Source of the DNA: an uncultured Bacteroidota bacterium
GTDB taxonomy: Bacteria > Bacteroidota > Bacteroidia > Chitinophagales > Chitinophagaceae
Direction of reading: 5' to 3'
NCBI GenBank assembly: GCA_903938445.1
Contig: CAJADG010000023.1
Span: 62,001-126,000, forward strand
DNA length: 64,000 nt
Below are positions 33,274 to 41,289 of this stretch, one piece after another. The notes beneath the pieces were generated by a model that saw nothing but the letters and a program-made list of their open reading frames with translations, did no database searches and was not told the DNA's origin. The position numbers and the translations under genes were made by a program. Numbering within the stretch: position 1 is the stretch's first letter; each line of letters begins with the position of its first letter.

Positions 33274-34920
33274 TTATTTTAACAGTTCTAATACAGGTTT
33301 CCCGATTGAACCACTAGGCATTTGAATACCTAATAAAGTGGTAATGGTAGGCGCAATATCGGTCATATAGGTAGGCGTATTTACAACACCTTGTTTAATT
33401 CCATTACCTACAATAAGGAAAGGAATATGTGCGTCGTAATTGTATAAAACCCCGTGACTAGTTCCAGTAGGATAGCCGTCAACAACACCGGATTTTGTCA
33501 ATAACATTAAGTCCCCACCTCTTTGTGCATTGTATCCGTTCACAATTTTTTCTCTTGCTATTTGCGGAAGTGCAGCAATAGACGCTTTTCTACTTTCCAC
33601 TACTTGTAACACTTGTGGCTTTTTCTCAAGGTAGTTCGTAATAATAGTAGTCAAAGTTTCATTGCTAATATGTAAGCTATCCATTAAAGGATGGTTATAA
33701 TAAATATTGTATTCACCTACGAATGAAATCAATTTAGGGTTTAAATTATTTGCATTTAAACAAGCAGTAATATCATTTTTTACAGCCCCATCATCATAAT
33801 TATCACCAGGTAAATTATGTTTCTTAGCATAGGCTGGGATATTCGCTACAGCATGATCTGCAGTTAAAAAAACAGTATAATTATCTTTGCCCACTTGCTT
33901 ATCTAAGAAGCTAAAAAAGTCAGCTAAAATTTCATCTAATTTTACATAGCCATCTAAAGTCTCCCATGAATTAGGTCCAAAACTATGACCAATATAATCA
34001 GGAGATGAAAAACTCACAGCTAATAAGTCGGTAATATTATCTTCTCCTAAATGTTCATTTAATAATGCTTGCTTTGCAATATCAATTACTAAATTATTGC
34101 CATAAGGAGTAGAAGTAATTTTGCTATAATCCTTTCCTACAAAGGATTTAAAGTCATAAGGGAAATGCTTAGCGTCTTTGCCAAATGGTGTGGACTCATA
34201 CGCATTTTCGTCTGCATCACAATTAGATTCATAAATTGATTTCGCTAAACTTAAATCCCAACCCTTGCTATATAAACTGTCAACATGGTGTGCGTTATTA
34301 TAGTTGGTAAGCCAAGAAGGTAAGGTTGCGGCATAATATGTAGAGCTGATAAAATTACCCGATTTGGTATCGTACCAATAGGCAGCATCAGCAGCATGAC
34401 CAGCAGGAATAATTGCACCACGGTCTTTTAAAGAAACTCCAATTACCTTACTTTTAAAGTTAGTTGCTAATTTTAATTCATCTCCAATCGTGCTCGTCCA
34501 AACATTAATAGGACTCATTTGCCCAGCTACATTATTACTAGTTCCCACTGCTTGTACCGAAGCATCTTCAACACAATACACCTGCTTTTGTTTTACATTA
34601 TCATACCAGTTATTTCCAGCAATTCCGTGAAGCGCAGGAACGCTTCCTGTATATACGCAGGTATGGCCGCATGCGGTAACTGTTGGTACATAAGGAATCA
34701 TGGTATTATCACAAGTTGTTCCTTGATTGATAAAATGTAAAAATCCATTTTGAGATTTAAAAAAGGGTTTGAATTTATTGACATAATCCCATCTCATTTG
34801 GTCCACCACAATACCTACTACTAATTTGGGCTTAGCACTTGTTTTAATAGGGCTAACTTGTTTTTGAGCAAATGTTGTAAGGCTTAACAAACAAATGCTA
34901 ATTGAAGTTAAAATACGCAT
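33274..34920 (-). CDS. pafA: PafA-type alkaline phosphatase (phosphate-insensitive)
   Basis: Exported phosphomonoesterase of the alkaline phosphatase superfamily. From ATG 34920 (MRILTSISICLLSLTTFAQ, signal peptide) it is 548 residues. The active-site block is VPTVTACGHTCVYTGSVPALHGI, with nucleophile Thr at T82; K165 and R167 in SLKDRGAIIPAGH correspond, with a constant offset of 3, to K162 and R164 of the characterised Elizabethkingia PafA, which make it a monoesterase. The metal ligands DQMRWDY, SFSSPDYIGHSFGP and FLTADHA are present. A TTG 27 bases upstream is in frame but is rejected in favour of the ATG next to the signal peptide. Two candidate leader features: a shortened -7 box TAAATTGC at 34944-34951, and the terminator at 33241-33270. 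Confidence 0.93.
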   Translation of the reverse strand: MRILTSISICLLSLTTFAQKQVSPIKTSAKPKLVVGIVVDQMRWDYVNKFKPFFKSQNGFLHFINQGTTCDNTMIPYVPTVTACGHTCVYTGSVPALHGIAGNNWYDNVKQKQVYCVEDASVQAVGTSNNVAGQMSPINVWTSTIGDELKLATNFKSKVIGVSLKDRGAIIPAGHAADAAYWYDTKSGNFISSTYYAATLPSWLTNYNNAHHVDSLYSKGWDLSLAKSIYESNCDADENAYESTPFGKDAKHFPYDFKSFVGKDYSKITSTPYGNNLVIDIAKQALLNEHLGEDNITDLLAVSFSSPDYIGHSFGPNSWETLDGYVKLDEILADFFSFLDKQVGKDNYTVFLTADHAVANIPAYAKKHNLPGDNYDDGAVKNDITACLNANNLNPKLISFVGEYNIYYNHPLMDSLHISNETLTTIITNYLEKKPQVLQVVESRKASIAALPQIAREKIVNGYNAQRGGDLMLLTKSGVVDGYPTGTSHGVLYNYDAHIPFLIVGNGIKQGVVNTPTYMTDIAPTITTLLGIQMPSGSIGKPVLELLK

Positions 34921-34943
34921 ATAGCTATGAATTTTATATGTAT

Positions 34944-34951
34944 GCAATTTA
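34944..34951 (-). promoter_or_regulatory. possible shortened -7 box (TAAATTGC) for pafA
   Basis: Minus strand TAAATTGCATACA, 23 bases before the ATG at 34920. Same form as the candidate box of the glgP-like gene. Not an exact TAnnTTTG match. Confidence 0.35.
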
Positions 34952-34986
34952 CGTTAATTATTAGCGCTTTAAAGGCAAAAATTGTT

Positions 34987-34994
34987 TAAATTTG
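34987..34994 (+). promoter_or_regulatory. -7 box for the alpha-oxoamine synthase gene
   Basis: TAAATTTG followed by CA, an exact TAnnTTTG match, 19 bases before the ATG at 35014. It lies 35 bases from the divergent pafA box. Confidence 0.65.
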
Positions 34995-35013
34995 CATTAC
35001 TAATTAATACTAT

Positions 35014-36267
35014 ATGGCAGACATTTTTGATCGGTTAATTAAAAACTACGGACCCATTGGACAGCATCGTGAAAGAGCACATGGATATTTTGCATTTCCA
35101 AAGTTAGAGGGAGCTGTAGGTTCAAAAATGAAATTTAGGGGTCAAGAAATGATTGTATGGAGCTTGAATAACTATTTAGGCCTTGCAAATCATCCCGAAG
35201 TACGCAAAGCAGATGCGGATGCTAGTGCTCAATATGGATTAGCATTGCCAATGGGTGCAAGAATGATGAGTGGAAACAGTGATTTACACGAACAATTAGA
35301 AAAAGAATTAGCTGAGTTTGTTCATAAAGAGGATTCTATCTTGATGAACTATGGATATCAGGGAATCATGAGTGCGATTGATGCTATTTGTGGTCGTCAC
35401 GATGTGGTGGTTTATGATGCCGAATGTCATGCTTGTATTATTGATGCTTTAAGAATGATTCCTGGTCATCGTTTTGTATTTAAGCACAATGATGTGGAGG
35501 ATTGTGAAAAGCAATTAACAAGAGCACAGGCTTTAGCTGAAAAGCAAGGTGGTGGTATTTTGGTGATTACAGAGGGTGTTTTTGGAATGGCAGGTGATCA
35601 GGGTAAATTAAAAGAAATTGCCGCTTTAAAAAAGAAGTTTGCCTTTCGTTTATTGGTGGATGATGCCCATGGCTTTGGTACTTTAGGAGAAACCGGGGCA
35701 GGTGCAGGTGAAGCACAAGGCTGTCAAGATGATATCGATTTATACTTTTCAACTTTTGCAAAAAGTATGGCTTCAATAGGCGCTTTTATGGCGGGCCCAA
35801 GAACCATTATTGATTATATCAGATACAATATTCGTTCTCAAATATTTGCGAAGAGTTTACCAATGCCTTATGTAGTGGGTAATTTAAAGCGTTTAGAATT
35901 ATTAAGATCTAAGCCAGAGTTAAAAGCAAACCTTTGGAAAAATGCATTGGCATTACAAAATGGATTGAAAGAAAAAGGGTTTGATATTGGCAAAACCGAT
36001 TCAGTAGTGACTCCTGTTTATATGAAAGGCGGGGTTGAAGAAGCAACTGCAATGGTTATGGATATTAGAGAGAATTATAAAATATTTTGTTCTATAGTAG
36101 TGTATCCAGTTATTCCAAAAGGACATATCATTTATCGTTTGATACCAACTGCTGTGCATACTCAAGAAGAAATTGATTTGACTTTAAAAGCATTTAGTGA
36201 GACCAAGGCTAAATTAGATGCAGGTGCTTATAAAGTGAATGAAATTCCAGATATGGCGAATAAATAA
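35014..36267 (+). CDS. alpha-oxoamine synthase family PLP enzyme (serine palmitoyltransferase-like)
   Basis: A 417-residue fold-type I PLP enzyme of the group that condenses an amino acid with an acyl-CoA (serine palmitoyltransferase, 8-amino-7-oxononanoate synthase, 2-amino-3-ketobutyrate-CoA ligase). Motifs: WSLNNYLGLANHPEV, the PLP-stacking His in YDAECHACIIDALR, the Asp in LLVDDAHGFGTLG, and the Schiff-base Lys in FSTFAKSMASIGAF. The distal HIIYRLIPTAVH segment carries the C-terminal Arg. In Bacteroidota, members of this group make sphingolipids (Spt) or sulfonolipids (cysteate acyltransferase); which substrate is used here cannot be read from the sequence. Its own promoter is at 34987-34994. 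No bio genes or tdh are adjacent, which argues against biotin or threonine roles. Confidence 0.88.
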   Translation: MADIFDRLIKNYGPIGQHRERAHGYFAFPKLEGAVGSKMKFRGQEMIVWSLNNYLGLANHPEVRKADADASAQYGLALPMGARMMSGNSDLHEQLEKELAEFVHKEDSILMNYGYQGIMSAIDAICGRHDVVVYDAECHACIIDALRMIPGHRFVFKHNDVEDCEKQLTRAQALAEKQGGGILVITEGVFGMAGDQGKLKEIAALKKKFAFRLLVDDAHGFGTLGETGAGAGEAQGCQDDIDLYFSTFAKSMASIGAFMAGPRTIIDYIRYNIRSQIFAKSLPMPYVVGNLKRLELLRSKPELKANLWKNALALQNGLKEKGFDIGKTDSVVTPVYMKGGVEEATAMVMDIRENYKIFCSIVVYPVIPKGHIIYRLIPTAVHTQEEIDLTLKAFSETKAKLDAGAYKVNEIPDMANK

Positions 36268-36276
36268 TTCAAAAAA

Positions 36277-37233
36277 TTAATTAAAGTAATCCACTTTTTC
36301 TTGCTCTTTTTTAATGAGCTCAATACTTACATTTAATTCAAATCCAATTAAGAGGATTAAAGAGTTAATGTAAATAAGGGTCATTACAATCAATACCGTT
36401 CCGATAGAACCATAGATTTTATTGTAGCTACTAAAATGGTTTACCCAATAAGAGAATCCAAAAGTAGTCAGTAACATCAATATCGTCGATAATAATGCAC
36501 CTGGGGAAACTAAGGGCCATTTTTCTTTTACATAGGGTGCAAACTTGTAAATAAAGGCATTGCCAAAGAACAGTAGTAAAATAATAATTAACCATCTTAA
36601 AGTATTCCAATAAGGCAATAGCGTACTTTTTTTAATGTCAAAACCAGCTCTCAATAAAGAGGCTAGTTGATCCTGTCCAATGAGTACAAATAAGCTTGCA
36701 AATACCAATAAAATTAAAATAATGGTTAATCTTAAAGCTCTCATTCTTTGGTGTAAAAAGAAGGGTTTGTTTTGCATGATAGATTTATCAAAACTTCGAA
36801 TAATGCCTGTCATTGCGTTGGAGGCATAAAAAAGTAATAATAAAAATCCAAAAGAGAAAACCCCAACGTGTTGACTCAACAAGTCATTGATAATTTCAAG
36901 AATAAAATTATAAGTGCTAGAGTTGGGAGCAATGTCTTTAAACAAATTAAGTATTTGTGTTTTAATTTTAAAAGACTTTGGGAAATAGGGGATTAAGGAA
37001 AATAAAAATAAAAATCCAGCAGGCAATGCCATGATAAGATTAAAGGAAATGGCTGAAGCACGATCATACAAACCTAATGCATTTAATTGCTTCCATAAAA
37101 ACTTAACCACCTGATAAACATTGATTCGTTGAAATCCAGGCAAATAAATTTGCTTCGCTCTCTTTTTGAGAAAGTTGAAAATGGGCCCAAATACTGTTTT
37201 AAGAAAAGCAAATATTACTTTTAAAATAAACAA
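36277..37233 (-). CDS. YihY/BrkB family membrane protein
   Basis: A 318-residue inner-membrane protein with about six hydrophobic segments. Family motifs include YDRASAISFNLIMALPAGFLF near residue 58 (in other members the RAxALAYxxLLAxxP form) and, in the C-terminal half, SPGALLSTILMLLTTFGFSYWV and IYGSIGTVLIVMTLIYINSLILLIGFELN (given in parts). Function is unsettled; the family was once misassigned as RNase BN. The start is a TTG 7 bases after the mltG stop, which fits translational coupling; the next ATG is too far in (residue 69). Confidence 0.85.
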   Translation of the reverse strand: MFILKVIFAFLKTVFGPIFNFLKKRAKQIYLPGFQRINVYQVVKFLWKQLNALGLYDRASAISFNLIMALPAGFLFLFSLIPYFPKSFKIKTQILNLFKDIAPNSSTYNFILEIINDLLSQHVGVFSFGFLLLLFYASNAMTGIIRSFDKSIMQNKPFFLHQRMRALRLTIILILLVFASLFVLIGQDQLASLLRAGFDIKKSTLLPYWNTLRWLIIILLLFFGNAFIYKFAPYVKEKWPLVSPGALLSTILMLLTTFGFSYWVNHFSSYNKIYGSIGTVLIVMTLIYINSLILLIGFELNVSIELIKKEQEKVDYFN

Positions 37234-37240
37234 TGGAATT

Positions 37241-38260
37241 CTAGTGATATTGATTCTTCCTTTTTTGATATTCGTCTAATTTAAGTTGATATTCTTTTGC
37301 AAATTTACTATGTTCTTCGAATGTAGCACTAAAATGATGGTAGCCACTAAAATCTGCTTTGGCAACAAAATATAAATAATTTGTTTTTGGGGCGTTTAAT
37401 ACTAAGTCAATGGTTTTAGGACTAGGTGTACAAATGGGTCCAGGGGGTAATCCTACATTACGATAGGTATTGTAGGGCGAAGGATTCGTTAAATATTTTT
37501 CATAGATACGTGTGATGGTAAAATCCTGCATGGCGAACTTAATGGTTGGGCAGGCTTGTAAGCGCATATTTTTCTGCAATCTATTTTGATAGACACTTGC
37601 AATTAAACTTTTATCACTATCGTAGTTACATTCTTCTTCCACAATGGATGCCAATGTGTATACTTGATTGGGGGTCATACCAATAGCTGCCGCTTTTGCT
37701 TTTCTGTCATTTGCTTTCCAGAATTGATCATGCTGTTCCTTCATCTTTTGCATTAATTTAGGAAGCGAAGTAGACCAATACATAGTATAGGTGTTGGGTA
37801 TAAATAAAGTAAGCAATTGAGTGGTATCTGTACCGTAGGCCGCAAGAGAATCATTGCTATTAAAAAATTGAGCAGCAGTTATACTATCTACTGCTAAATT
37901 ATTTCCAATGAACTTAGCAAGCTCTTCTCTAGTTCGTACTTTATTTAGTATTAAATTAACAGTTGCTTGCTGGTTGTTTCGTAACATGCGTACTAAGGAA
38001 AGTAAACTAGTATTTCTTTTTACTAAAAATTTACCAGGTTTAATTTTTGACTCCACCTTTAGTATTTTAGAAAGTAATAAAAAACTAGGCTTGTCTAAAA
38101 TTATTTTATGCGCTACTAAACTATCAGCTAATGCATTTAATCCATTATTGCTATACTCAAAACTCGTTTTGTCTTTAACAAAATGGGTAGTGCTCAAAAA
38201 TACATTGTAGGATTCATAGCATATTAAAAGTACCAATAGGGTAAGGATCAGCTTTTTCAT
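37241..38260 (-). CDS. mltG: endolytic murein transglycosylase MltG
   Basis: Inner-membrane lytic transglycosylase that cuts nascent peptidoglycan glycan strands and ends their elongation. The 339 residues have one N-terminal transmembrane segment (about 2-18), a LysM-like region (about 60-120) and the YceG/MltG catalytic domain: TLFIPNTYTMYWSTS, then TLASIVEEECNYDSDKSLIASVYQNRL with the catalytic Glu in IVEEE, MRLQACPTIKFAMQDF, and PYNTYRNVGLPPGPICTPS. All family blocks are present. The YihY gene follows with a 7-base gap, so the two probably form an operon. Confidence 0.95.
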   Translation of the reverse strand: MKKLILTLLVLLICYESYNVFLSTTHFVKDKTSFEYSNNGLNALADSLVAHKIILDKPSFLLLSKILKVESKIKPGKFLVKRNTSLLSLVRMLRNNQQATVNLILNKVRTREELAKFIGNNLAVDSITAAQFFNSNDSLAAYGTDTTQLLTLFIPNTYTMYWSTSLPKLMQKMKEQHDQFWKANDRKAKAAAIGMTPNQVYTLASIVEEECNYDSDKSLIASVYQNRLQKNMRLQACPTIKFAMQDFTITRIYEKYLTNPSPYNTYRNVGLPPGPICTPSPKTIDLVLNAPKTNYLYFVAKADFSGYHHFSATFEEHSKFAKEYQLKLDEYQKRKNQYH

Positions 38261-38280
38261 ATTTCAAAATACATAAAAAA

Positions 38281-38303
38281 TCCCCACCTTTTTGAGATGG
38301 GGA
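38281..38303 (-). terminator. terminator of the miaB-secG operon
   Basis: TCCCCA (38281-38286) pairs with TGGGGA (38298-38303), with a short inner CT/AG pair. Read on the minus strand it is followed by a run of T, and lies 50 bases after the secG stop and just upstream of mltG. Confidence 0.78.
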
Positions 38304-38353
38304 CAAATTCATATATAAAATTCTATTTTTTCCACGAATGGTGGAATAGGTTT

Positions 38354-38725
38354 TTATTTTTTCTCTACTGGAGTACTTTGATTAGCAGGAGCTTGTTGAG
38401 GAGCTGGTGCTTGTTGCACTGGTGCAGCTTGTTGAGGCGTTGTAGTAGTTGAAGTATTTACTTTGTTGATTAAATCCTTTTCGCTACTTGAACCACTTGC
38501 TGATTTTAAGAAAAGGGTAGAAGACATTGCTAAAACAGCAATCACAGCTACAAAAATCCAAGTACCTTTTTCTAAAACGTCTGTAGTTTGCTTAACACCC
38601 ATAAAGTTGTTTGACAAACCGCCCACATTTGCATTTAAACCACCACCTTTTGGGTTTTGAATTAATACTATAAATCCAAGTCCGATACAAGCAGTAACCA
38701 TTAAGATTATAAATAAAGTAATCAT
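38354..38725 (-). CDS. secG: preprotein translocase subunit SecG
   Basis: Accessory subunit of the SecYEG channel in the inner membrane. The 123 residues begin with a transmembrane segment, then the family motif VLIQNPKGGGLNANVGG, TTDVLEKGTWIFVAVIAVLAM (second transmembrane segment). The last 40 residues are a Gln/Ala/Pro-rich low-complexity tail, common in Bacteroidota SecG. The ATG overlaps the stop of the upstream gene by 4 bases (38722-38725), indicating translational coupling. Confidence 0.95.
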   Translation of the reverse strand: MITLFIILMVTACIGLGFIVLIQNPKGGGLNANVGGLSNNFMGVKQTTDVLEKGTWIFVAVIAVLAMSSTLFLKSASGSSSEKDLINKVNTSTTTTPQQAAPVQQAPAPQQAPANQSTPVEKK

Positions 38726-39441
38726 TTGTTTTGTTTTAATTGTTCAATTCGAGACGCAAAATAAACGGATTTTTCAGGAAAAATAAAACTTAATTTAGAA
38801 TAGATGTCTATTGCCTTTCGATTATTGCCCTGTTTTTCCCAAACTTCTGCCATTGCCTCCGTTATTACTTCGGTCGCATTATTGGCCTTTTCGGCTATAA
38901 TTGCTATTAATTTCTCCTGTTCTTCCCCAATTTCGGTCAAATTTGGGGCATTTTCCTCCTGCTGCTTCAATACCTTTAACCAAGCGGTAAAACTCCTTAA
39001 TTGCTTGGTAAATTTATCCTGGGGAAGCTTAGATAGGTCAATTTCAATCCCTTGAGCACCAAAATAGTCTTTTACAATCTGTGGGGCCTCTTTTTCAAAC
39101 TCTAATTGTTCAGATTCGACAGACTCATTAAATTGAGCCAATTGTTCTGAAATAAGGGTATTTAATTTAGCCTCAATAGGTGCAGTGATGGTGTCCGAGT
39201 GCTCTGTAGACAGCAATTGATGTAAGTGCAATGCTGATGGGAAATAGCTGGTTGCTTTTTGTAATTGAACAGTATATTTATCGGATTTTTCTAAAGCATA
39301 TTTTTTAGCTAACAATAAATGTAAACTTGGACTAAAAGTATTTTCAGCGACACAGCTTTCTAATACACTAGTTTCAATGTTGGAAAGGTTGTCTTGGCCT
39401 GTCCACTTAAATAAAATTGCATTCATTGAAGATAGGTTCAT
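38722..39441 (-). CDS. TPR-like protein between lptE and secG
   Basis: A 239-residue cytoplasmic protein without signal peptide or membrane segment, conserved in this place in Bacteroidota as far as I can recall. The first 100 residues are helical (LHLLLAKKYALEKSDKYTVQLQKA, in parts) and resemble tetratricopeptide repeats; the C-terminal 45 residues again read as one TPR unit (EAMAEVWEKQGNNRKAIDIYSKL then FPEKSVYFASRIEQL). A charged, Glu/Gln-rich middle (about 100-195) is probably helical. No catalytic motif is seen. It overlaps secG by 4 bases and starts 3 bases after lptE, so it belongs to the envelope operon and may be an assembly adaptor (inference). Confidence 0.75.
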   Translation of the reverse strand: MNLSSMNAILFKWTGQDNLSNIETSVLESCVAENTFSPSLHLLLAKKYALEKSDKYTVQLQKATSYFPSALHLHQLLSTEHSDTITAPIEAKLNTLISEQLAQFNESVESEQLEFEKEAPQIVKDYFGAQGIEIDLSKLPQDKFTKQLRSFTAWLKVLKQQEENAPNLTEIGEEQEKLIAIIAEKANNATEVITEAMAEVWEKQGNNRKAIDIYSKLSFIFPEKSVYFASRIEQLKQNK

Positions 39442-39444
39442 TGA

Positions 39445-39981
39445 TTACCAGTTTGAAAAAATTTGATTAAATATATCATCTGTTATATTACGAACAATAT
39501 CATCCATTAATTGCCCCTCGGCTTGATTTAATGTAAGATTTGCTGAAAAATCAAAGTTTCTAGATACGTCAAATTCTTGTTCTTTATTATCTAATGTCTT
39601 TTTTAATAAAACGTGTACGGTAACTGTTAAACGATTAGTAGTGGCTTGTTGTGCGCTTATGCCCACTGTTTGGGTAGGATCATAATTTGTGATAGTTGCA
39701 TAAATTTGATAATGCGCATCATCACTATTGGTCCTAGTTAATTTTGTTTGTCCAATTATTTTTTGTTGCAATTTATCGGTTAACAATGGCGCTAATTGCG
39801 GGTTCACATATCTAGCTTTGTTTTCAATAAACCCAATTTTAACCGTTTTTACATTGTCTGGAATAATGGCATCTTTAAAACTATAAATGCCACAACCTGA
39901 TAATAGGGAAGTAAACAATACAACCATCATCATGTTGCTATAATTAAACAGCTTATTGATATGTGAAAATTTATTCTTCAA
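39445..39981 (-). CDS. lptE: LPS-assembly lipoprotein LptE
   Basis: Outer-membrane lipoprotein that plugs the LptD barrel for lipopolysaccharide insertion. The 178 residues have a basic N-terminus, a hydrophobic segment MMMVVLFTSLLSGC with the lipidated Cys at C30 (LLSGC), then the LptE-type GIYSFKDAIIPDNVKTVKI and the family's NPQLAPLLTDKLQQKI and DIFNQIFSNW segments. The start chosen is a TTG overlapping the preceding gene by 11 bases, because a basic stretch before the hydrophobic core suits a lipoprotein signal; the first ATG (residue 17) would leave no positive charge. Confidence 0.85.
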   Translation of the reverse strand: MKNKFSHINKLFNYSNMMMVVLFTSLLSGCGIYSFKDAIIPDNVKTVKIGFIENKARYVNPQLAPLLTDKLQQKIIGQTKLTRTNSDDAHYQIYATITNYDPTQTVGISAQQATTNRLTVTVHVLLKKTLDNKEQEFDVSRNFDFSANLTLNQAEGQLMDDIVRNITDDIFNQIFSNW

Positions 39982-41260
39982 TGTTGTATTCTTTAATTTT
40001 TCTATAAAGTGTTCTTTCGCTAATGCCTAAATCGGTAGCAGCGTCTTTTCTACGTCCACGATGCTTTTTTAACGCCTTTAAAATTAGTTCTTTTTCTTTA
40101 TCCATGATATTTAAAGACTCTTCCACTTCATAATGACCTTGCATATCATTGTCGATAATTAAGGGTTGAGTAGTGAGCATTGGCTGAGGATTGCTAATAT
40201 GAACAGGTGCAATAGGGTTTGCGTTGCTATTTGGCGCTGCTATTGCATTGCTTGGAATCGCATTTTGTAAAAGGTCCTCTTTTAATTCATTCATAATAGA
40301 TTCCCTCGTAAAGTTCCCAGACTGTCCAGCTATAGATGGGTTTTGTAAAATCTCAAAGAACATTTTCTTTAATTCATTTACATCTTTTTTCATGTCAAAG
40401 AAAAGTTTGTATAAAATTTCTCTTTCATTCGCGAATTCGCCCACTGGAGCTCCAGTAACCATTGGCATATTATGCTTGGTAACTTGGGGTAAAAATTCAG
40501 CTAAAATTTGCCCGTTGATATGATCCGTCGTACTTAAAACAGATATTTGTTCTGCAATATTTTTTAATTCACGAACATTACCTGGCCAGCTATAAGTGGT
40601 TAATAATGAGCGTGCTTCTTCGTCCAAAAAAATAGGTTTTGTTTTATACTTTTCTGCAAAGTCCACCACAAATTTTCTGAATAATAAAGGGATATCTTCC
40701 TTGCGATCTCTTAAGCTAGGTACTCTGATAGGTACTGTGTTTAAACGATAGTATAAGTCCTCTCTAAATTTACCTTTTTGTGTAAACTCCATTAACTCTC
40801 TATTAGTGGCTGCTATAACGCGCACATCTGTCTTTTGCACTTTAGAGGAACCTACTCTTATAAACTCACCCGTTTCTAAAACTCTTAATAAGCGAGCTTG
40901 TGTTCCCAAGGGCATTTCACCAATCTCATCTAAAAAAATCGTACCACCATTAACGGTTTCAAAATATCCTTTGCGACTATCTACAGCTCCTGTGAAAGAT
41001 CCTTTTTCGTGACCAAATAATTCGGAGTCAATGGTGCCCTCAGGGATGGCTCCACAGTTGACAGCAATAAAAGGATTGTGTTTACGTGCCGAAAGGCTAT
41101 GAATAATTTGAGAAAAAACTTCTTTACCTACTCCAGATTCACCAACAATTAATACGGTTAAGTCGGTTGCAGCAACTTGTTCCGCAGTGTTCAGTGCATG
41201 GTTTAGCGAAGGCGTGTTGCCAATAATGCTAAACCTGTTTTTTAAAGATTGTAAATCCAT
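39971..41260 (-). CDS. sigma-54-dependent transcriptional activator without receiver domain
   Basis: Enhancer-binding protein of the NtrC class, 429 residues. It starts directly with the AAA+ domain (about 8-240): Walker A GESGVGKEVFSQII, the sigma-54 contact loop in the form GSFTGAVD (most relatives have GAFTGA), Walker B GTIFLDEIGEMPLG, and the R-finger region LYYRLNTVPIRVPSLRDR. A variable Pro/Asn-rich linker follows and the Fis-type helix-turn-helix is at about 388-429 (LKKHRGRRKDAATDLGISERTLYRKIKEYNI, in parts). There is no response-regulator or sensor domain, so control must be by expression or a partner. It is in the same operon as miaB and lptE (gaps of 29 and -11 bases). Confidence 0.92.
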   Translation of the reverse strand: MDLQSLKNRFSIIGNTPSLNHALNTAEQVAATDLTVLIVGESGVGKEVFSQIIHSLSARKHNPFIAVNCGAIPEGTIDSELFGHEKGSFTGAVDSRKGYFETVNGGTIFLDEIGEMPLGTQARLLRVLETGEFIRVGSSKVQKTDVRVIAATNRELMEFTQKGKFREDLYYRLNTVPIRVPSLRDRKEDIPLLFRKFVVDFAEKYKTKPIFLDEEARSLLTTYSWPGNVRELKNIAEQISVLSTTDHINGQILAEFLPQVTKHNMPMVTGAPVGEFANEREILYKLFFDMKKDVNELKKMFFEILQNPSIAGQSGNFTRESIMNELKEDLLQNAIPSNAIAAPNSNANPIAPVHISNPQPMLTTQPLIIDNDMQGHYEVEESLNIMDKEKELILKALKKHRGRRKDAATDLGISERTLYRKIKEYNIEE

Positions 41261-41289
41261 AGTATTATTATTTATCCTTCTTCAGTTAT

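Noticed and set aside
38330-38346. Small hairpin TTCCAC/GTGGAA after secG
   Set aside because: Only a 6-bp stem with no T run on the coding strand; the better terminator is at 38281-38303.
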